From positions 13,559,197 to 13,623,196 of the forward strand of contig NC_050476.1 in assembly GCF_013373865.1 (NCBI RefSeq): a DNA stretch of 64,000 bases, given 5' to 3'. Under the pieces are notes generated by a model, which worked only from the letters and a program-made list of their open reading frames with translations, was not told the DNA's origin and searched no databases. Source of the DNA: Monomorium pharaonis. Taxonomy: Eukaryota; Arthropoda; Insecta; Hymenoptera; Formicidae. Both the position numbers and the translations under genes were made by a program. Below are positions 1 through 11,690 of this stretch, one piece after another. Position 1 is the first letter of the stretch. The number at the start of each line of letters is the position of its first letter.

Positions 1-900
1 TTTAAATTAAAGGGCAAAAACTCTACTTTGAGAATCCCTAGGCGAAAGTTTGATTTGTTAAGTGCGAACCTTTTGTATAGCATGAAAACTAAACATGTTT
101 TTTTTAATTGAAAAAAGTAAAAGTTTGTTATCATTTTTCACAAGTTCTCGTTAAAATCTGGCTAATATTAATCCAGATTCTTAAAGTTCATTCTTTTCTA
201 AGCAATTTAAAAAAAAAACATGTCAATACGATGTTTTTTGTTGATTGCACACGAGTTTGAAATTTGCACTGCATTTTAGGGTATTTTAGTGAATAAATAC
301 GGTATTTTTTTAATATCGTGAATTTTGAGTATCAATATGATATTGCACATTGATTTTAATCGTGTTTAATTTAATCATACCGCCGTTATCAAAGTGACCT
401 GATGTGCACGTGGAGAAAGACGGTCGGATTTTGTACTTCATGTGGCTCTGAAATTCATCAGTAGAAATTTGTACTTACTGATCTGAATATAACGGATAGC
501 TGACGCACCAATTTCACTGAAGTCAACAGAAGATCACATTCCTCTATACTCATAAACCCACACATACACGTAAACATACATATACACATACTCATACATA
601 AAAAATAAAAGTTCAAATTTTATTTAAAAAAATCAGCCTTTTCAGGACCACATGATGTACAAAATCCGACCGTCATTCTCCACGTGGTGCACATCGGGTC
701 ACTTTGATGACGGCGGTATGATTGAGTTCGCACTTAACAAATCAAACTTTCGCCTATATAAGGATCGATTCTCAAAGTAGAGTCTTTGCTCTTTAATTTA
801 AAAAAAAGTACGTGTAATTTGGATAATTTTTCGCAAAGTTGCATTACTTTGAAGATTGCCTAAAAATCGGTCAAAATTTTTGTCTCTTTTTTTGCGCCAG
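1..900. mobile_element. Foldback DNA element, copy A (left part cut by window edge)
   Basis: The two ends are inverted repeats. The segment from 1 (AAATTAAAGGGCAAA, GAGAATCCCTAGGCGAAAG) recurs as its reverse complement near 730-900, which ends in TTTGCGCCAG followed by TATATA. The middle (about 390-720) is also palindromic around the phrase GATCGGATTTTGTAC and its variants, with CAC-rich DNA at the centre. A second copy lies at 61930-64000. A CACTGGCGC terminus next to TA fits a Tc1/mariner-type non-autonomous foldback element. No transposase is present. The extreme left terminus lies outside the window. Confidence 0.8.
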
Positions 901-932
901 TATATATATGTATATATATATATATATATATA
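901..932. repeat. (TA)n microsatellite
   Basis: Alternating TA directly abuts the right end of the foldback element and probably supplied its TA target. Confidence 0.8.
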
Positions 933-981
933 TACTTTCTTTTTAAATAAATAAATTTTAAACATTTTCATAAAAACTTAC

Positions 982-1159
982 GACTTATAGGCGTTCCAAA
1001 AGCAGTAACAGCATTAGCAACTGCTGCTCACGCTGCAGGTTTTAAGTCTGCCCGTTTATAGTTTTTCGAAGTCACGTCCCACAATATTGGACGCCTTTCT
1101 ATTTCAAAAATAATTTTTTCTTCGACGTCTGCAGAAAATACTTTAGCTTTGGGAGGCAT
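982..1159 (-). pseudogene. MADF-domain first exon, disabled by one TGA
   Basis: On the minus strand an ATG at 1159 opens a frame reading MPPKAKVFSADVEEKI, then RRPILWDVTSKNYK, then LKPAA-stop-AAVANAV. RRPILWD...KNYK followed by AW..IA is the start of a MADF DNA-binding domain, found in insect transcription regulators and in accessory proteins of some DNA transposons. The TGA (complement of 1028-1030) sits where MADF proteins have tryptophan, so it is a single TGG-to-TGA change. The segment ends at a strong splice donor, GTC|GTAAGT, at 982/981. The rest of the domain would be in another exon, which I do not see. It could be a relic of a host gene or of a transposon accessory gene. MADF identity is likely; function is unknown. 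Confidence 0.55.
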
Positions 1160-1306
1160 AATAACAATTTTGTGTATTTGGTTCCTTCTCAAAACACTAC
1201 ACTCAGGTCTCAATACTCAAGTCTCAAACACTAAATCAAGTCCACGGGGTTTTTGAAGGTTAGTTTACGATAATCAGACGTGCTCGATCTTCCACAGGGA
1301 TACGAC

Positions 1307-2860
1307 CCCAGGTAGCAAGGTGACGTCTAATTGACGGCATTTTTTGGTCATTTTATGACGAACCAGACGTCATAATGTCGAGATAAAATGACGTCTAAAT
1401 GTCGTAAAACTGACGTACATTTGTCTCATCTTAACGACGTCATATATTGACGTCAAAAATACGTCATTATTTTCATATTATTGACGTCATTTTCAAGAAG
1501 CTAGTATCGTACATTTGACGGTATTTTATTGTTATTTTTATGACAAAACATAGGTTTTTAGATTACATTTAATAAAGACGACATTTTAACGTCATTTTTA
1601 TGACTATCCCAGGTAGTAAATGCCGTTATTTTGACGTTTTAGAAAATATTTCGGGTACATGTCCTATATATGCAGTACTTGCATTATGAAAATATTGAAA
1701 TAACATAATTATAATGTAAAAAAAAATCTACGTTATTTCTCAACAAGCATCACGACCCACCACACCATAGTTACATTTGGAATTGCCTAACTTCCGCGGT
1801 TACCCATCCAACTCTGAACCGCCGTCGACGTTGCTTGACTTCGAAGATCGTACACTACCTAGCCCTTTGTGATGATCCATGAACACTTGATAATCGTGAA
1901 TACATATTTGTTATAGATCAGTTCAATAGATGCGAGAAACATGAAACTTGTAGTTAACTAATATTTTTATAAATAAATATAAATTTACAGTTTTTTTCCT
2001 GATTTTTACATATGCAAAATAACATGTTGAATAACTTATAGAAATATGTTTTTGTTCTGTTTTTTTGATAAAGCTAAATTATACCTCAGACAAAACGCAA
2101 TATTTACAAAATATTTATAAAATATTTATAATATTTATTTAAATATTTTATAAATATTTATCCAAATATTTTATAAATATTTTTGTGGTCTTAGATTTGA
2201 CAAATCATAAAGATTTATCATAAATATTATAAAAATATTTATAAATATTTACAAAATATTACTTATACAAATCTTTATCTTTTATTTACCATAAATATTA
2301 TATAAAATATTTAATCTATATTTTAATATGTTGAATAAAGATTTTTTTCTTCGTATATATAAAATATGTGTAAAATATTTATATAATATTTTGAAAAAAT
2401 AAATATTAATAAATATTTATCATAAATATTATGTGCTGCCTGAGATGATTCTAAAATATTGATAGTATTAATTATATAAAATATTATATTAATTTTAATA
2501 ATGTTGTTTATTAACCAATCTTTAAATAATGATAGTTATAGGTAGCAAGGTGTCGTCCACTAGACCTCAATAATTTGTCATTTGAGGTCAAATCGTCAAT
2601 TATTACAAAGAATTATAGTTAACGTCAGTAATTAGTCACTAATGAAATCTTATTAATACGTCGTAAAATGATCAATTAACTGACGTTATTAATTAGTCAA
2701 GAATATGACGTCGGAAATACGTTGTAGGATGGATAAATAACTGACGTAATTAATAGGTCAAAAAATGACGTTACTATTACGTCTTAATTTGGTAACATGA
2801 CGTCTGCGACCTTAAATGACGAATTATTGACGTCGTATTAACGTCACCTTGCTACCTGGG
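1307..2860. mobile_element. Cluster of CCCAGGTAGC-ended elements made of GACGTC words
   Basis: The left end CCCAGGTAGCAAGGTGACGT at 1307 is the exact inverse of the right end at 2841-2860, and both sides are flanked by AC, a possible 2-bp duplication. Inside, 1307-1607 and 2534-2860 are dense in GACGTC, TGACGT and AACGTC words. The piece from about 1609 (CCCAGGTAGTAAATG) to about 2530 is a second family with AATATTTATAAAATATT words and is homologous to 22495-23375. The structure looks like nested or tandem MITEs of one TIR superfamily. No coding region is seen. Confidence 0.7.
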
Positions 2861-2937
2861 ACGTCACTAGGGATACATCAACTCCACAAGATACAGAGAG
2901 GTTGGTTAACTCAGGCAGGTTAGAGAGTAGCAATTAG

Positions 2938-3006
2938 ACAAAACTTTCCTGTTCACGTGTCCATGCATTCAACCGATGCATGGACACGTGAACAGGAAAG
3001 TTTTGT
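2938..3006. repeat. Perfect inverted repeat, 31-bp arms, 7-bp loop
   Basis: The arm 2938-2968 is the exact reverse complement of 2976-3006, with loop TCAACCG. There are no mismatches, in contrast to the decayed elements around it. It may be a minimal hairpin element or a recent template-switch product. Confidence 0.9.
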
Positions 3007-3010
3007 GATT

Positions 3011-3137
3011 AGTCGCCGTTGGCGTTGGCGTTAAGAAAAATAGACACACGGTTATTCTGAAGTAGTCAACAGCCAACGCTGGCTGCTTCTCTCTAATTGA
3101 TCGAGACGCAACGGCTAAAGCCAACGCCAACCGCTAG
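3011..3137. mobile_element. Small MITE with GTTGGCGTTGGC termini
   Basis: The left end AGTCGCCGTTGGCGTTGG and the right end (inverse GGTTGGCGTTGGC) are inverted repeats. TGTGATT lies on both sides (3004-3010 and 3138-3144), a 7-8 bp target duplication that suggests a hAT-type mobiliser. There is no coding capacity. Confidence 0.55.
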
Positions 3138-4760
3138 TGTGATTCAGTGAACTCCGCGTTAGTAGAAACTATCTCCTCCATATGCTCTCGGTGTATATGA
3201 GTAACATGAATAGAGGACAGTAAGGCAGTCGCGTAATAAGCAGTTTTCGTAGTTATGACATGTTTATAAAAATCAAGATTTGTACGAGACTTACTTGATC
3301 TGAAACATCGCTCTGCTCGAAATTTTATGGTCGATAGATCCGGAAAAACAAAAAAAAAACTGCCAAAAAATGCGCAGTTTCGGAACTATGTTTGTAGCGG
3401 CCTGCCAAAGAGATCACTGTCGCCAATGCGCCGCCGAATGGATTATCGCGACACGAACACATTAAAGAAAATACGGAAGCAATAAAATTTCCTACATTTA
3501 AATATATTTTTTTGTTTTATAAATTAGGTACTGAATACATTTAGTCTTGAAGCGTAAACATAAACTGGCTAAATGACAATACCGCTACGTTTCTGAATTT
3601 CACAGAGTGAGAGTGAAACCAAGCAATAGAAGATTATCCGGCGTTAGTAGACTCAGAGCCCCGAACAGTTTACGCGAAGTTCCACTGTATTTAGCAAGGG
3701 GGCCCTGGGACTGAGGGGAGAAAAAATTAGTATTGTACTCTACTTACTTCTCTTTAGGCGTTGTTAGTGTTCCGAAATCATCAAAAGTAAAATCATTAAA
3801 AGTGTATGTATGTATAGGTTAGAGTTATCCAGTGTGTAGGGAACATAACGAGAAGTGGAAAAGTTCCAAGTTTGAAATGTAAGTAAAAGTAATTTTTTTG
3901 TTCATTAAGTATCATTTACGTATATTACAGTACTTATATATATTACAATTTATATATAAAAATATAAATCAACTATACAAGACATACCAATTTTACGCGT
4001 AAGCAAAACCTTGGATCAAAAAATTAAAAATACAAAAGTTTCTTATTTTTTGACGTGGAATAAAATAGCACTTTCGAATTTTTAAAAATAATATTGTTTA
4101 ACAATTTGTTTAAACAATTAAATTTTGCGAAAAAAAACACGGGTAATTTTTTTTACTCATACTATAAATTTTGTAAGTAGTTTTGTATTATCAAGATTGT
4201 GTTAGGCATTAGCTTAAATGAATTAAAAAATGATTTTCTAATAAATTTTTTTGTAATAAATATCTTTTGTATTAAACAATTTCATAATAATTATATTTTT
4301 TAAATAAATATTACTATTTTTTCTTATTATATGTTTGGACTACATTCATTTTTTACTAAATTCACATCACAAAATATATTTTTTTAACAGAACCAAAAAA
4401 CTGACCATAGATTCTTAAAATACAAATAGTCACCTTTTTATTGATTACCACTTTAATTACTTTATCTTTTTTTCTAATAAATACGAGCGTTTGAAAAAAG
4501 GCAAATTTTTACAAAAATTTTTTGTTTCTTTCTCATTCTTAAAAAAAATTTTTTTTTATATATTATCTTTAACTGTTTAACCAAAACCATCATAATTCTG
4601 AAATTTTTTACTTTTGATTTAAAAAAAATATTAAAATTGATTAAATACATTTGGAGATATGAGTCAACCAAATTTGTGGGTTAGCATAATCCATGTGTGT
4701 AGGAATCGGGAGAAAAATATAATGTGTAGGCAGAGGGTTAAAGAATACAGTTAAAAAACA
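3138..4760. other. No recognisable feature
   Basis: AT-rich unique-looking DNA. The short frames near 4474-4671 are lysine/phenylalanine-rich translations of poly-A and poly-T tracts and do not look like a protein. Confidence 0.5.
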
Positions 4761-5845
4761 GTCAATTTTAGTCCAAGCGGAAAATCTGAATTTTCACCGG
4801 TTTTCTATAGATATTGACATACTGAATACGATACTGCTATTAATTTTTGGGCAAAGTGAATAGAACATTATGTTTTTTAAACTAATGAACGATATTTTGA
4901 TATTTGTCATAAGACCAGTTGCCACAGGACCTTTTATAAAAACGGTAATTTATTAAAGGAAGGTGGATAATAGGGAGTGAAGTTTGCAAGAATAATTCGT
5001 AGAACGCGAGGACGTACAACGTGGATTGCGTACATCGTGTGTTGAATAAACATGCGAGTGTGAAACTCAGGTCTAGGACGTTTAAATTAGTAACAGTTCG
5101 TCTAAGGATGTTTTGCTTAGGTCTATTTCGCCCGGTGGACGTTTTGCGTGCACAGGTTATAATAAGTTTGCAAGTAACCCATTCAATGATATTTTCGTAC
5201 AAAAAAATAATCTACCTCCAATCCCAAATCCCCTCCAAGTTTAAAAAATAGTTTTTTGTCGGTTACGGTTTTTCTGACAAAACGTTCTCCTGGTACATCC
5301 ACCTGACGAAACATCCGCCTAGCGAAAAGTCTGACGATGAAGTATTGAAGGAGGGTGGCATTTGTCGTATTCGTCCGCGTATGCATGTTTATGCACGCGT
5401 GCGTGTGCTTGCATGGCTGCGTGCATTTGCGCGTGTATGTGTGTATGTGAGCGTGTGTGTGCGTCCACTTGATTGTGTAAAATAGTGCCCTCAGAAGATA
5501 TAGATGCATCCGCGTATATATAATGTAATACATGCTGTGTAGTATATATTGTATAATAAATATAAATCATAAATATAATATAAACATATATTTCACGTAC
5601 ATTTGCCTGCTTGAATCTGTATAGATTAAGTTGAATAAGTTGAATAAGTTGAATAAGTGCCGTCTTCACAAAAGGTCCTATGGCGATTAGGCTTCTGACA
5701 AAGTAAAAGTATCGTCCATTAGTCTGAGATGATATAATGTTCCTTTCACTTTGCTCAAAAATTAATAGCATAATCGTATTCAGGCCAAAATCTATAGAAA
5801 ACCAGTAAAAATTTAGGTTTCCCACTTGGGCTAAAATCGATGGTT
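4761..5845. mobile_element. Foldback element with about 170-bp inverted arms
   Basis: The left arm (about 4765-4940, with TTTCTATAGAT, CAAAGTGAATAGAACATTAT and AGGACCTTTTATAA) is inverted at about 5660-5840 (ATAATGTTCCTTTCACTTTG, ATCTATAGAAAACC). The interior holds GT-rich simple sequence around 5390-5465 and three GTTGAATAA repeats near 5628-5655. Open frames inside it (5183-5825) translate simple sequence and arm DNA and are not credible genes. Confidence 0.7.
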
Positions 5846-6041
5846 TTTAATATTATTTTTTGATCACATTTATTAAATGTGATCACATTTCATCACATTT
5901 TGTAACATTTATCATTATCATACTACTTACGATAGCAACTTACTTTTTATTTTTTGGAAATCGATATAACACTTTGTAACTGAACAAAGTAATATTGTAG
6001 AAATTTATTGAAACTTTGTTTTATCTATTGCTCGTACGATG
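5846..6041. other. Short AT-rich spacer with a small palindrome
   Basis: A short palindrome, TGATCACATTTATTAAATGT followed by GATCA, lies near 5863-5888. Nothing else is recognised. Confidence 0.4.
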
Positions 6042-6045
6042 ATAT

Positions 6046-6092
6046 TGTTGATCAATCGGTCAGGACAACTGACCAATCTAACAGACGCAACA
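6046..6092 (-). mobile_element. 47-bp internally deleted solo LTR
   Basis: The piece begins TGTTG, ends GACGCAACA, and is flanked by ATAT at 6042-6045 and 6093-6096. Read on the minus strand it starts TGTTGCGTCTGTTAGATTGG and continues TCAG, matching the start of the solo LTR at 56109 (TGTTGCGCCCGTTAGATTGG then TCAG). Most of the LTR body is gone while both termini and the target duplication survive. Confidence 0.65.
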
Positions 6093-6238
6093 ATATTATG
6101 ATTTATTTTTGTGAAATAAATGTCTACAAGAAATAGGATAATTTTATTAAAATATTATTAATTATTATTTATTCTTCTTACATTTTTGTAACAATTACAA
6201 CAAGAACCATTAAAATTATGATATTAACATCGATACTA

Positions 6239-6440
6239 CACTGAAAAGAAAAGTAATATATTCAATAAGATATGTTATTGCGGGCTGCCAATTACAGATA
6301 TACTCAATACAATAATATATGCTATTGCAGTACCAACATTGTACTTGAATTAATAGCAAATATTATTGTATTAAGTATTTTATGTAGTTGGCAGCCCGCA
6401 ATCACATATGTTATTGGCTGTATTACATTTTTTTTCTGTG
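6239..6440. mobile_element. Palindromic MITE, TA target
   Basis: The terminus CACTGAAAAGAAAAGTAATA is inverted at the right end (TTTTTTTCTGTG), with TA on both sides (6237-6238 and 6441-6442). The TTGCGGGCTGCCAA block is repeated inverted (TTGGCAGCCCGCAA). The centre (CAATACAATAATAT...ATATTATTGTATT) is also palindromic, so almost the whole 202 bp folds back. This fits a Tc1/mariner-type MITE. Confidence 0.8.
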
Positions 6441-6442
6441 TA

Positions 6443-7749
6443 TTATATATTTGACTTGCATTTTATCTTATTTATCTCTCTCTTATACATAATGCGATAG
6501 TTTCACCAAAATTTGATACTTTTTATCAATTTAAAGCTGATTATTTTTTATGTAATAATTTATGTCACTATTTATTATATTGTAGTCAACAACTTTATTT
6601 ATATTTTCGATATATTGTGTAAAGAATATGAGATAAAAATTAATAGACGCTAAGAGAGTGTCAAAACTAAATTAAATATTTGAACTTATTTTTACATTTT
6701 TACGTGTATATACTTTTAGAAAATTTTATTGTTACTGCTTTTTAATTCAGTTATTTTTCAATATGCATACATTAATTAAATATTATAAAATTAAGACTTT
6801 AGATTTATTCGGATAAAATTTACAGAGTGGCAGGAAGATAAAAAGCATTCAATTTCAAATAAATAATTGCTCTATAGTAAATATACATGTACAGTCTCTA
6901 GTTGAAACAGAATACTGTAAAAATTAGTTAAATTTTTATTATTGAATATTTTATGCAATTAAGATTAGAATAAAATCGCTATTATAAGTTACTGAAAGTT
7001 TTATGAGATAAATGTAATTTTCAATGTGAGATTTATAATCCGAAAAGAGAAGAGAAGCGAGAGAATGAGAGAGAGAGAGAGAGAGAAGGAGAGAGGGAGA
7101 ACACCAAATCAAATTGGAATTTAATAAGAAAACATATACACATATTTTTTACAGAGAATTATTACATTATTACTTTAATGTTAAGATCTGTTCTTTGAAA
7201 ACTGTTTTGTCGCAATTTTTTGCAGTCTTTTGTATTCCGTTTATTTCGTTTCTCCATTCCCCTCATTCTGAAAACAAATATTACATCTCGATAAGTAAGG
7301 GCCAGTATTTAATACATTAATATTTATAACTACTTAATCAATTAGGAAAAGTTAATACTTATTAATAGAATTACCAGAAATTTGAATATATCAGACTTTT
7401 GAGGACTGTTTATTGGCTTATCGTATTCATCAGGTGATATTAAAAAAATTTCCGGATTATCTTTAAATTTTTTGTTCATATTACGTATTGTATCTTGTGT
7501 GCTGCTAATTTTCCTACCATCGTTTTTATTTTCATTGTTAATTGGAATTCTGCAAATGTATATTAATATGTAATTATTATGTTAGCTTACTAATTATGAA
7601 TAAAATACAACTATTAATTAGATTACAGTCTGTATGTTTTTATTATATACATACAATATCTGAGAATATTTTAGCTGGATGTATAATCTCAGTATAATCT
7701 TGCCTTAATAACATTTTTTGTAATATTATTAAAAAGAAGAAATATAAAC
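6443..7749. other. No gene seen; (GA)n tract
   Basis: AT-rich sequence with a GAGA simple repeat at about 7047-7100. No inverted termini or protein similarity recognised. Confidence 0.5.
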
Positions 7750-7751
7750 TA

Positions 7752-8098
7752 CTGGACAAAATTAGAGAAACAAAAGTTTAAAATAGCGCCAAGTTCGTAA
7801 AAGTTGAGCAAAAAATCAAAATTTTTGATATGATGTAGTCCGAAGTATTGACTTGATCCCTGTGAAGTCTCCCTGCTATGAGTAAAGTAGTTTCAGAGAT
7901 ACGCCCCTCAAAGCAATTCCTATCGAAAACAAAAGTTGTAAGGTTGCAAAGCGTAACTTCGAAACTACAGGATCTACAGCGGGGAGACTGTAAGAATCAA
8001 GTCAACATCGAGCTACATCATATTAAAAATTCTGATTTTTGCGCAACTTTTACGAACTAGGTGCTATTTCAAATTTTTGTTTCTCTAATTTTGTCCAG
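7752..8098. mobile_element. Tc1/mariner-type MITE with about 88-bp TIRs
   Basis: The left end CTGGACAAAATTAGAGAAAC is the inverse of the right end GTTTCTCTAATTTTGTCCAG, with TA on both sides. The inverted similarity continues inward about 88 bp (TTCGTAAAAGTTG...GATGTAG against CTACATC...CAACTTTTACGAA). The 347-bp element has no open frame of interest. The terminus resembles that of the element starting near 21234. Confidence 0.85.
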
Positions 8099-8398
8099 TA
8101 GTTTATTTATGTCAATAAATAAACATTAAATTACTTCCTAATTTCTGTTTATTTGTAGCAAAGATTAATATTTTTTAAAATTATTTGATATTTTTCAGAA
8201 TTGATATTTTTTAACTTATTTAAAATAATATGAAGAAAAAAGCAGAAAAAATGAGGAAACTTTGATGCAAAGTAAGAATTAAAACTTTTACGTATTGCGT
8301 TCTTATTTTCCGCAAGCCTGTAATTTTGTTATTTCTTTGTGAACGATCTATAACATATCTAATCGAATGTTTATTTGATTTGCATTTTTTTATTTATA

Positions 8399-8850
8399 CT
8401 AAACAGCAAAATTAGCGCAACAAAAATTTATACCAAAATTTTGCTCAAATAATGATAACTTCGCGAAAACTTATTATATTGAAAAGTTTTTTTTATTTTA
8501 AAGCTTGAAGTCTCTACCTTAAAGAGCATTTATCAGATTTTAATCCTTTCTTTTTCCCTTTCCGGCATGTCTTCAATAGTAAGATCGTGTTTTGTGTTCA
8601 AAAATTTTTATATTTTGACGCGTTCCACAGGATACAGTAAATTTTCTTCGTAAATAAGAATTATTGTAAAATATAAACCTTTCTCTACAAATTGAAAAAA
8701 ATTAAAGTTTGTACGATTTTTTGGCAGAATTATGACATATCAAAATTACTTATGCATTTTAGTTTGTTTACGATTGTTACTACGAGCATTATCATTACCC
8801 GATGCGCACGAGAAGGTTACTGGTCAGATTTTGCGCATTGGTGTGTGCGC

Positions 8851-8882
<32 letters not shown>

Positions 8883-9080
8883 GTGTGTGTGTGTGTGTAT
8901 GTTGGACAGAAGAAAATATTGTACGAAAATAGCAACTGGAGATGGCATTACAGCGCATATAGCATGACATTCCTTAGAATGCAATTAGATTCTGCATCGT
9001 GCATCTTCAAAAAGTTTCAGAGACAAAGAGGTAAAACACATGTATTTTTTCCGGGCAATATTTTCTCATTTCGTTCGTCC

Positions 9081-9167
<87 letters not shown>

Positions 9168-9296
9168 TGCGCAAATCTGCAACCTCTTCGCAGTGCGCAT
9201 GCTCGAGAAGTGCTAATGCTAACAACAGCCATAAACAGACTAAAATGGATAGGTAACTTTGATATATTACAACTCCGCCAAAAAAAATATAACAAA
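8399..9296. mobile_element. Long-TIR element, CTAAACAGC family, right end lost
   Basis: It starts CTAAACAGCAAAATTAGCGC next to TA and matches the left arm of the full copy at 36207-39102. The centre carries (GC)n/(GT)n at 8843-8898 and a long (AC)n at 9082-9165. The right arm (9166-9290) is the inverse of 8690-8850. It stops where an LTR fragment begins at about 9297. Open frames across it read HTHTHT or VCVCVC and are simple-sequence artefacts. Confidence 0.75.
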
Positions 9297-9515
9297 CCCC
9301 GTCCGCCGACAATCAGTGATTGCATACGGCCTGACCGAACATCCGCCAGGATATGGGCACCGGTCCGTCGTAAAATTTCACAGACCGTTGAGACGAAAAT
9401 CGTCTCAACCGCTCGCGCGCTTTCCCCGCCGGCCTCCTGACCACCAGGAGGTCGAGCGCGGAGGGAACCAAGGACCTCTGAGAGTCCCCGAACTAGCGAC
9501 GGTACCAGTATAATT
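9297..9515 (+). mobile_element. Solo-LTR fragment (TGTCCCGTCCGCC family)
   Basis: CCCGTCCGCCGACAATCAG and GTTGAGACGAAAATCGTCTC match the first 110 bp of the solo LTR at 60541-61180. The 3' half of that LTR is not recognisable here, and no target duplication is found. It is GC-rich compared with its surroundings. Confidence 0.6.
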
Positions 9516-9549
9516 TTGATGCTCAGTATATGCACATGTATTTATCAAT

Positions 9550-9965
9550 AAATAAGGTAAATTTTTGCGAGATGGCGTTACAATTTTGTGATATATAGCC
9601 AGATAGCAACATTCTTTAAACTATCTCATACCAAGTTTTAGCTGAAAGCGACGCTTAGTTTACGTTTGACAGATGTTTGAAGTAAGCATGTCAATAGTTG
9701 TTATAAGAATAAAAAGAGACGAATTCTCCGGATTTGTGACTTTTTTCTACTCCCATGATCTGGCTTAGGGGAAGGAAATTTTTATCAGATGTGTGAATAT
9801 TTTTTTAACGGTTTGAGACTTCCTACTTTTCTGAGGGGACAAAAAAATGAAACACCTGTGGACTAAGTGTGAAGCTCCAAGGAGATTACATCGAGAAATA
9901 AAAAAGAATTTTGTGGAAAAAGGTGATTTCATTATTTTCTTATCTTACTTACTGAACAATCCTTG
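9550..9965 (+). pseudogene. Internally deleted mariner remnant
   Basis: The 3' part translates as LRGDYIEK, followed about 30 residues later by a terminus whose inverse reads TACAAGGATTGTTCAGTAAG, a typical mariner end in insects. The 5' part (GAAAGCGACGCTTAGTTTAC, about 9645) resembles a mariner 5' leader. The catalytic D,D34D region is missing. Assignment rests on the C-terminal motif and the terminus. Confidence 0.5.
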
Positions 9966-11690
9966 TATATACACATGATAAATGATGAGTGCCATACACT
10001 AATTTATGGGAAGATATAAGGGATTGACGTAAATATAAACGTCCACCATTGTTTTGAGATACTGCCAAAATAACTGAGATATTAATTCAAATTATACGAA
10101 ATGAGAGCGCGCCGAGGGAAGCGTTCAAGCCACTCGAGCTACTGCACGGCCTATTGTATCAAATATTGGTGAGACGAGAGAGCGACGAATTAAGCACGGA
10201 TAATAGCGCGTTTTTTCTCCCTCCCCCCCCCTTGCTGCATTGTGCCAACGGCAATCAATGCTTGATCTAGTGGACCGTGCTATAGCTTGAGCAGCTGAAG
10301 TGCTTTTTTCAAAGAGCTTTTATTCGTATAATTTGAAAAATTAATATTTTGGTTATTATTGTAGATATTTCAAAATCATGGTAGACTTTTACATTCACCT
10401 TAAGGGGATCCTAAAGTCGTCTGTTTTACCGACGACCTTTTTGTTCAACCATTTAATTTTAAATTGAATTTATAGAATTGAAAATCCTGTTACATGTTTA
10501 AAGTACGTACATCTAACAAATAAATCTGAGGACGATAAGATCACAAGAAGACGACAAGATCAAAAATGCGAAAATTTTTTTAAAGTTTATTTGTTCATAA
10601 AAATATTTGCTTCAAAATACAAATTATGTAGCTTATACATACAAATAAATGGTATTTCGCAGTTTGGAATAAATTGAGTAATAAGATCATATTCGTCAAA
10701 TTACGATTACAAGAAAAAGTTATTTGTATAATCAAATTTTATTTATTTAAGCGTTTTCACTACAGATTTCTCAGTGAAAGCGCTTAAATGAATAAAATTT
10801 GATTATACAAATAATTTTTTTTACATTGTTATACCTTTCGGTGCAACAAATATATTTTCAGAATCGTTCCCAAAGAGTTGGTACTCGTGAAAGGAGTGCT
10901 GGTAAAGGCCGAGTCCACAAGTCACTGAGATACTTGTCTTTATTTTAAAAAATGTTTATTTTTATTTGCATACAGCTTAACTTTTAACACACGCGGTCGT
11001 TTGAGATGCCGTGTCGGGTTTCACGCGTAGCGATAAAATACGACGTGCGGCATTGTGCTAGCGTGCTATTTGATTGCTCGTTCGAGATGTGTTTCAAGAT
11101 TTGCTAAGTTCCGGCTAAGTTCCAAAACACCTTCGCATGTTATTCTATCTCCGGCCTGTATTTAATTTTCACACACACAACACGTGTGACAACACGATTG
11201 ATTATTAACTGACCCGCTGCCCGTCAATGGGCAGCCACTTAAATAATATTGTGAAGTATGGATATTGGAGGGGTAATGGGCCCCAATATGACCATATATA
11301 GTCATAGCCACGCGCATTTGGCACGCGGGAAATATTCGCGCGTTTAACAACAATTGCAAACTTGCGTTTCCGCTAGAAATGTGGCGTGATCGTTGCTAAG
11401 CTGAGATCGGTGGAATTACGAATGATGCTTGGTGCGTTGACTGGTGCGATAGCCGGCCGGCAGACATGCACGAGGCATGTGTCATCTAATACCTCGCGAT
11501 AATATGAAACCTTCCTTAAGAAGTTTGATATAATCATTGACGTAACTAGGAAACATTTCTGGGGGGGGGGGAGGGCATGGCCCTCTTTTAATCTAAGACA
11601 TCTGAGCATTTCAATCTAAAGCATTTTTCTTTCAATGTAGCGCTTATCTACAAAAACTTACGTAATGACGTTGTGTAAAACTTGAAAATA
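9966..11690. other. No gene recognised
   Basis: Mixed sequence with a more GC-rich part at 10960-11480 (CA/GT-rich around 11170-11190). Apart from the hairpin at 10720-10814 I see no element ends or coding similarity. The GC-rich part could be an old LTR, but I cannot find its ends. Confidence 0.4.
10720..10814. repeat. Hairpin element, about 43-bp arms
   Basis: The left arm (TTATTTGTATAATCAAATTT...TTTCACT) pairs with the right arm (AGTGAAAGCGCTTAAATG...ACAAATAA) with about two mismatches and an 11-nt loop. It could be a minimal MITE or a hairpin RNA source. Confidence 0.8.

Noticed and set aside
8802..9535. Frames with HTHTHT or CVCVCV runs (also 16029, 38518-38791)
   Set aside because: They cross (AC)n/(GT)n and (GC)n simple repeats.
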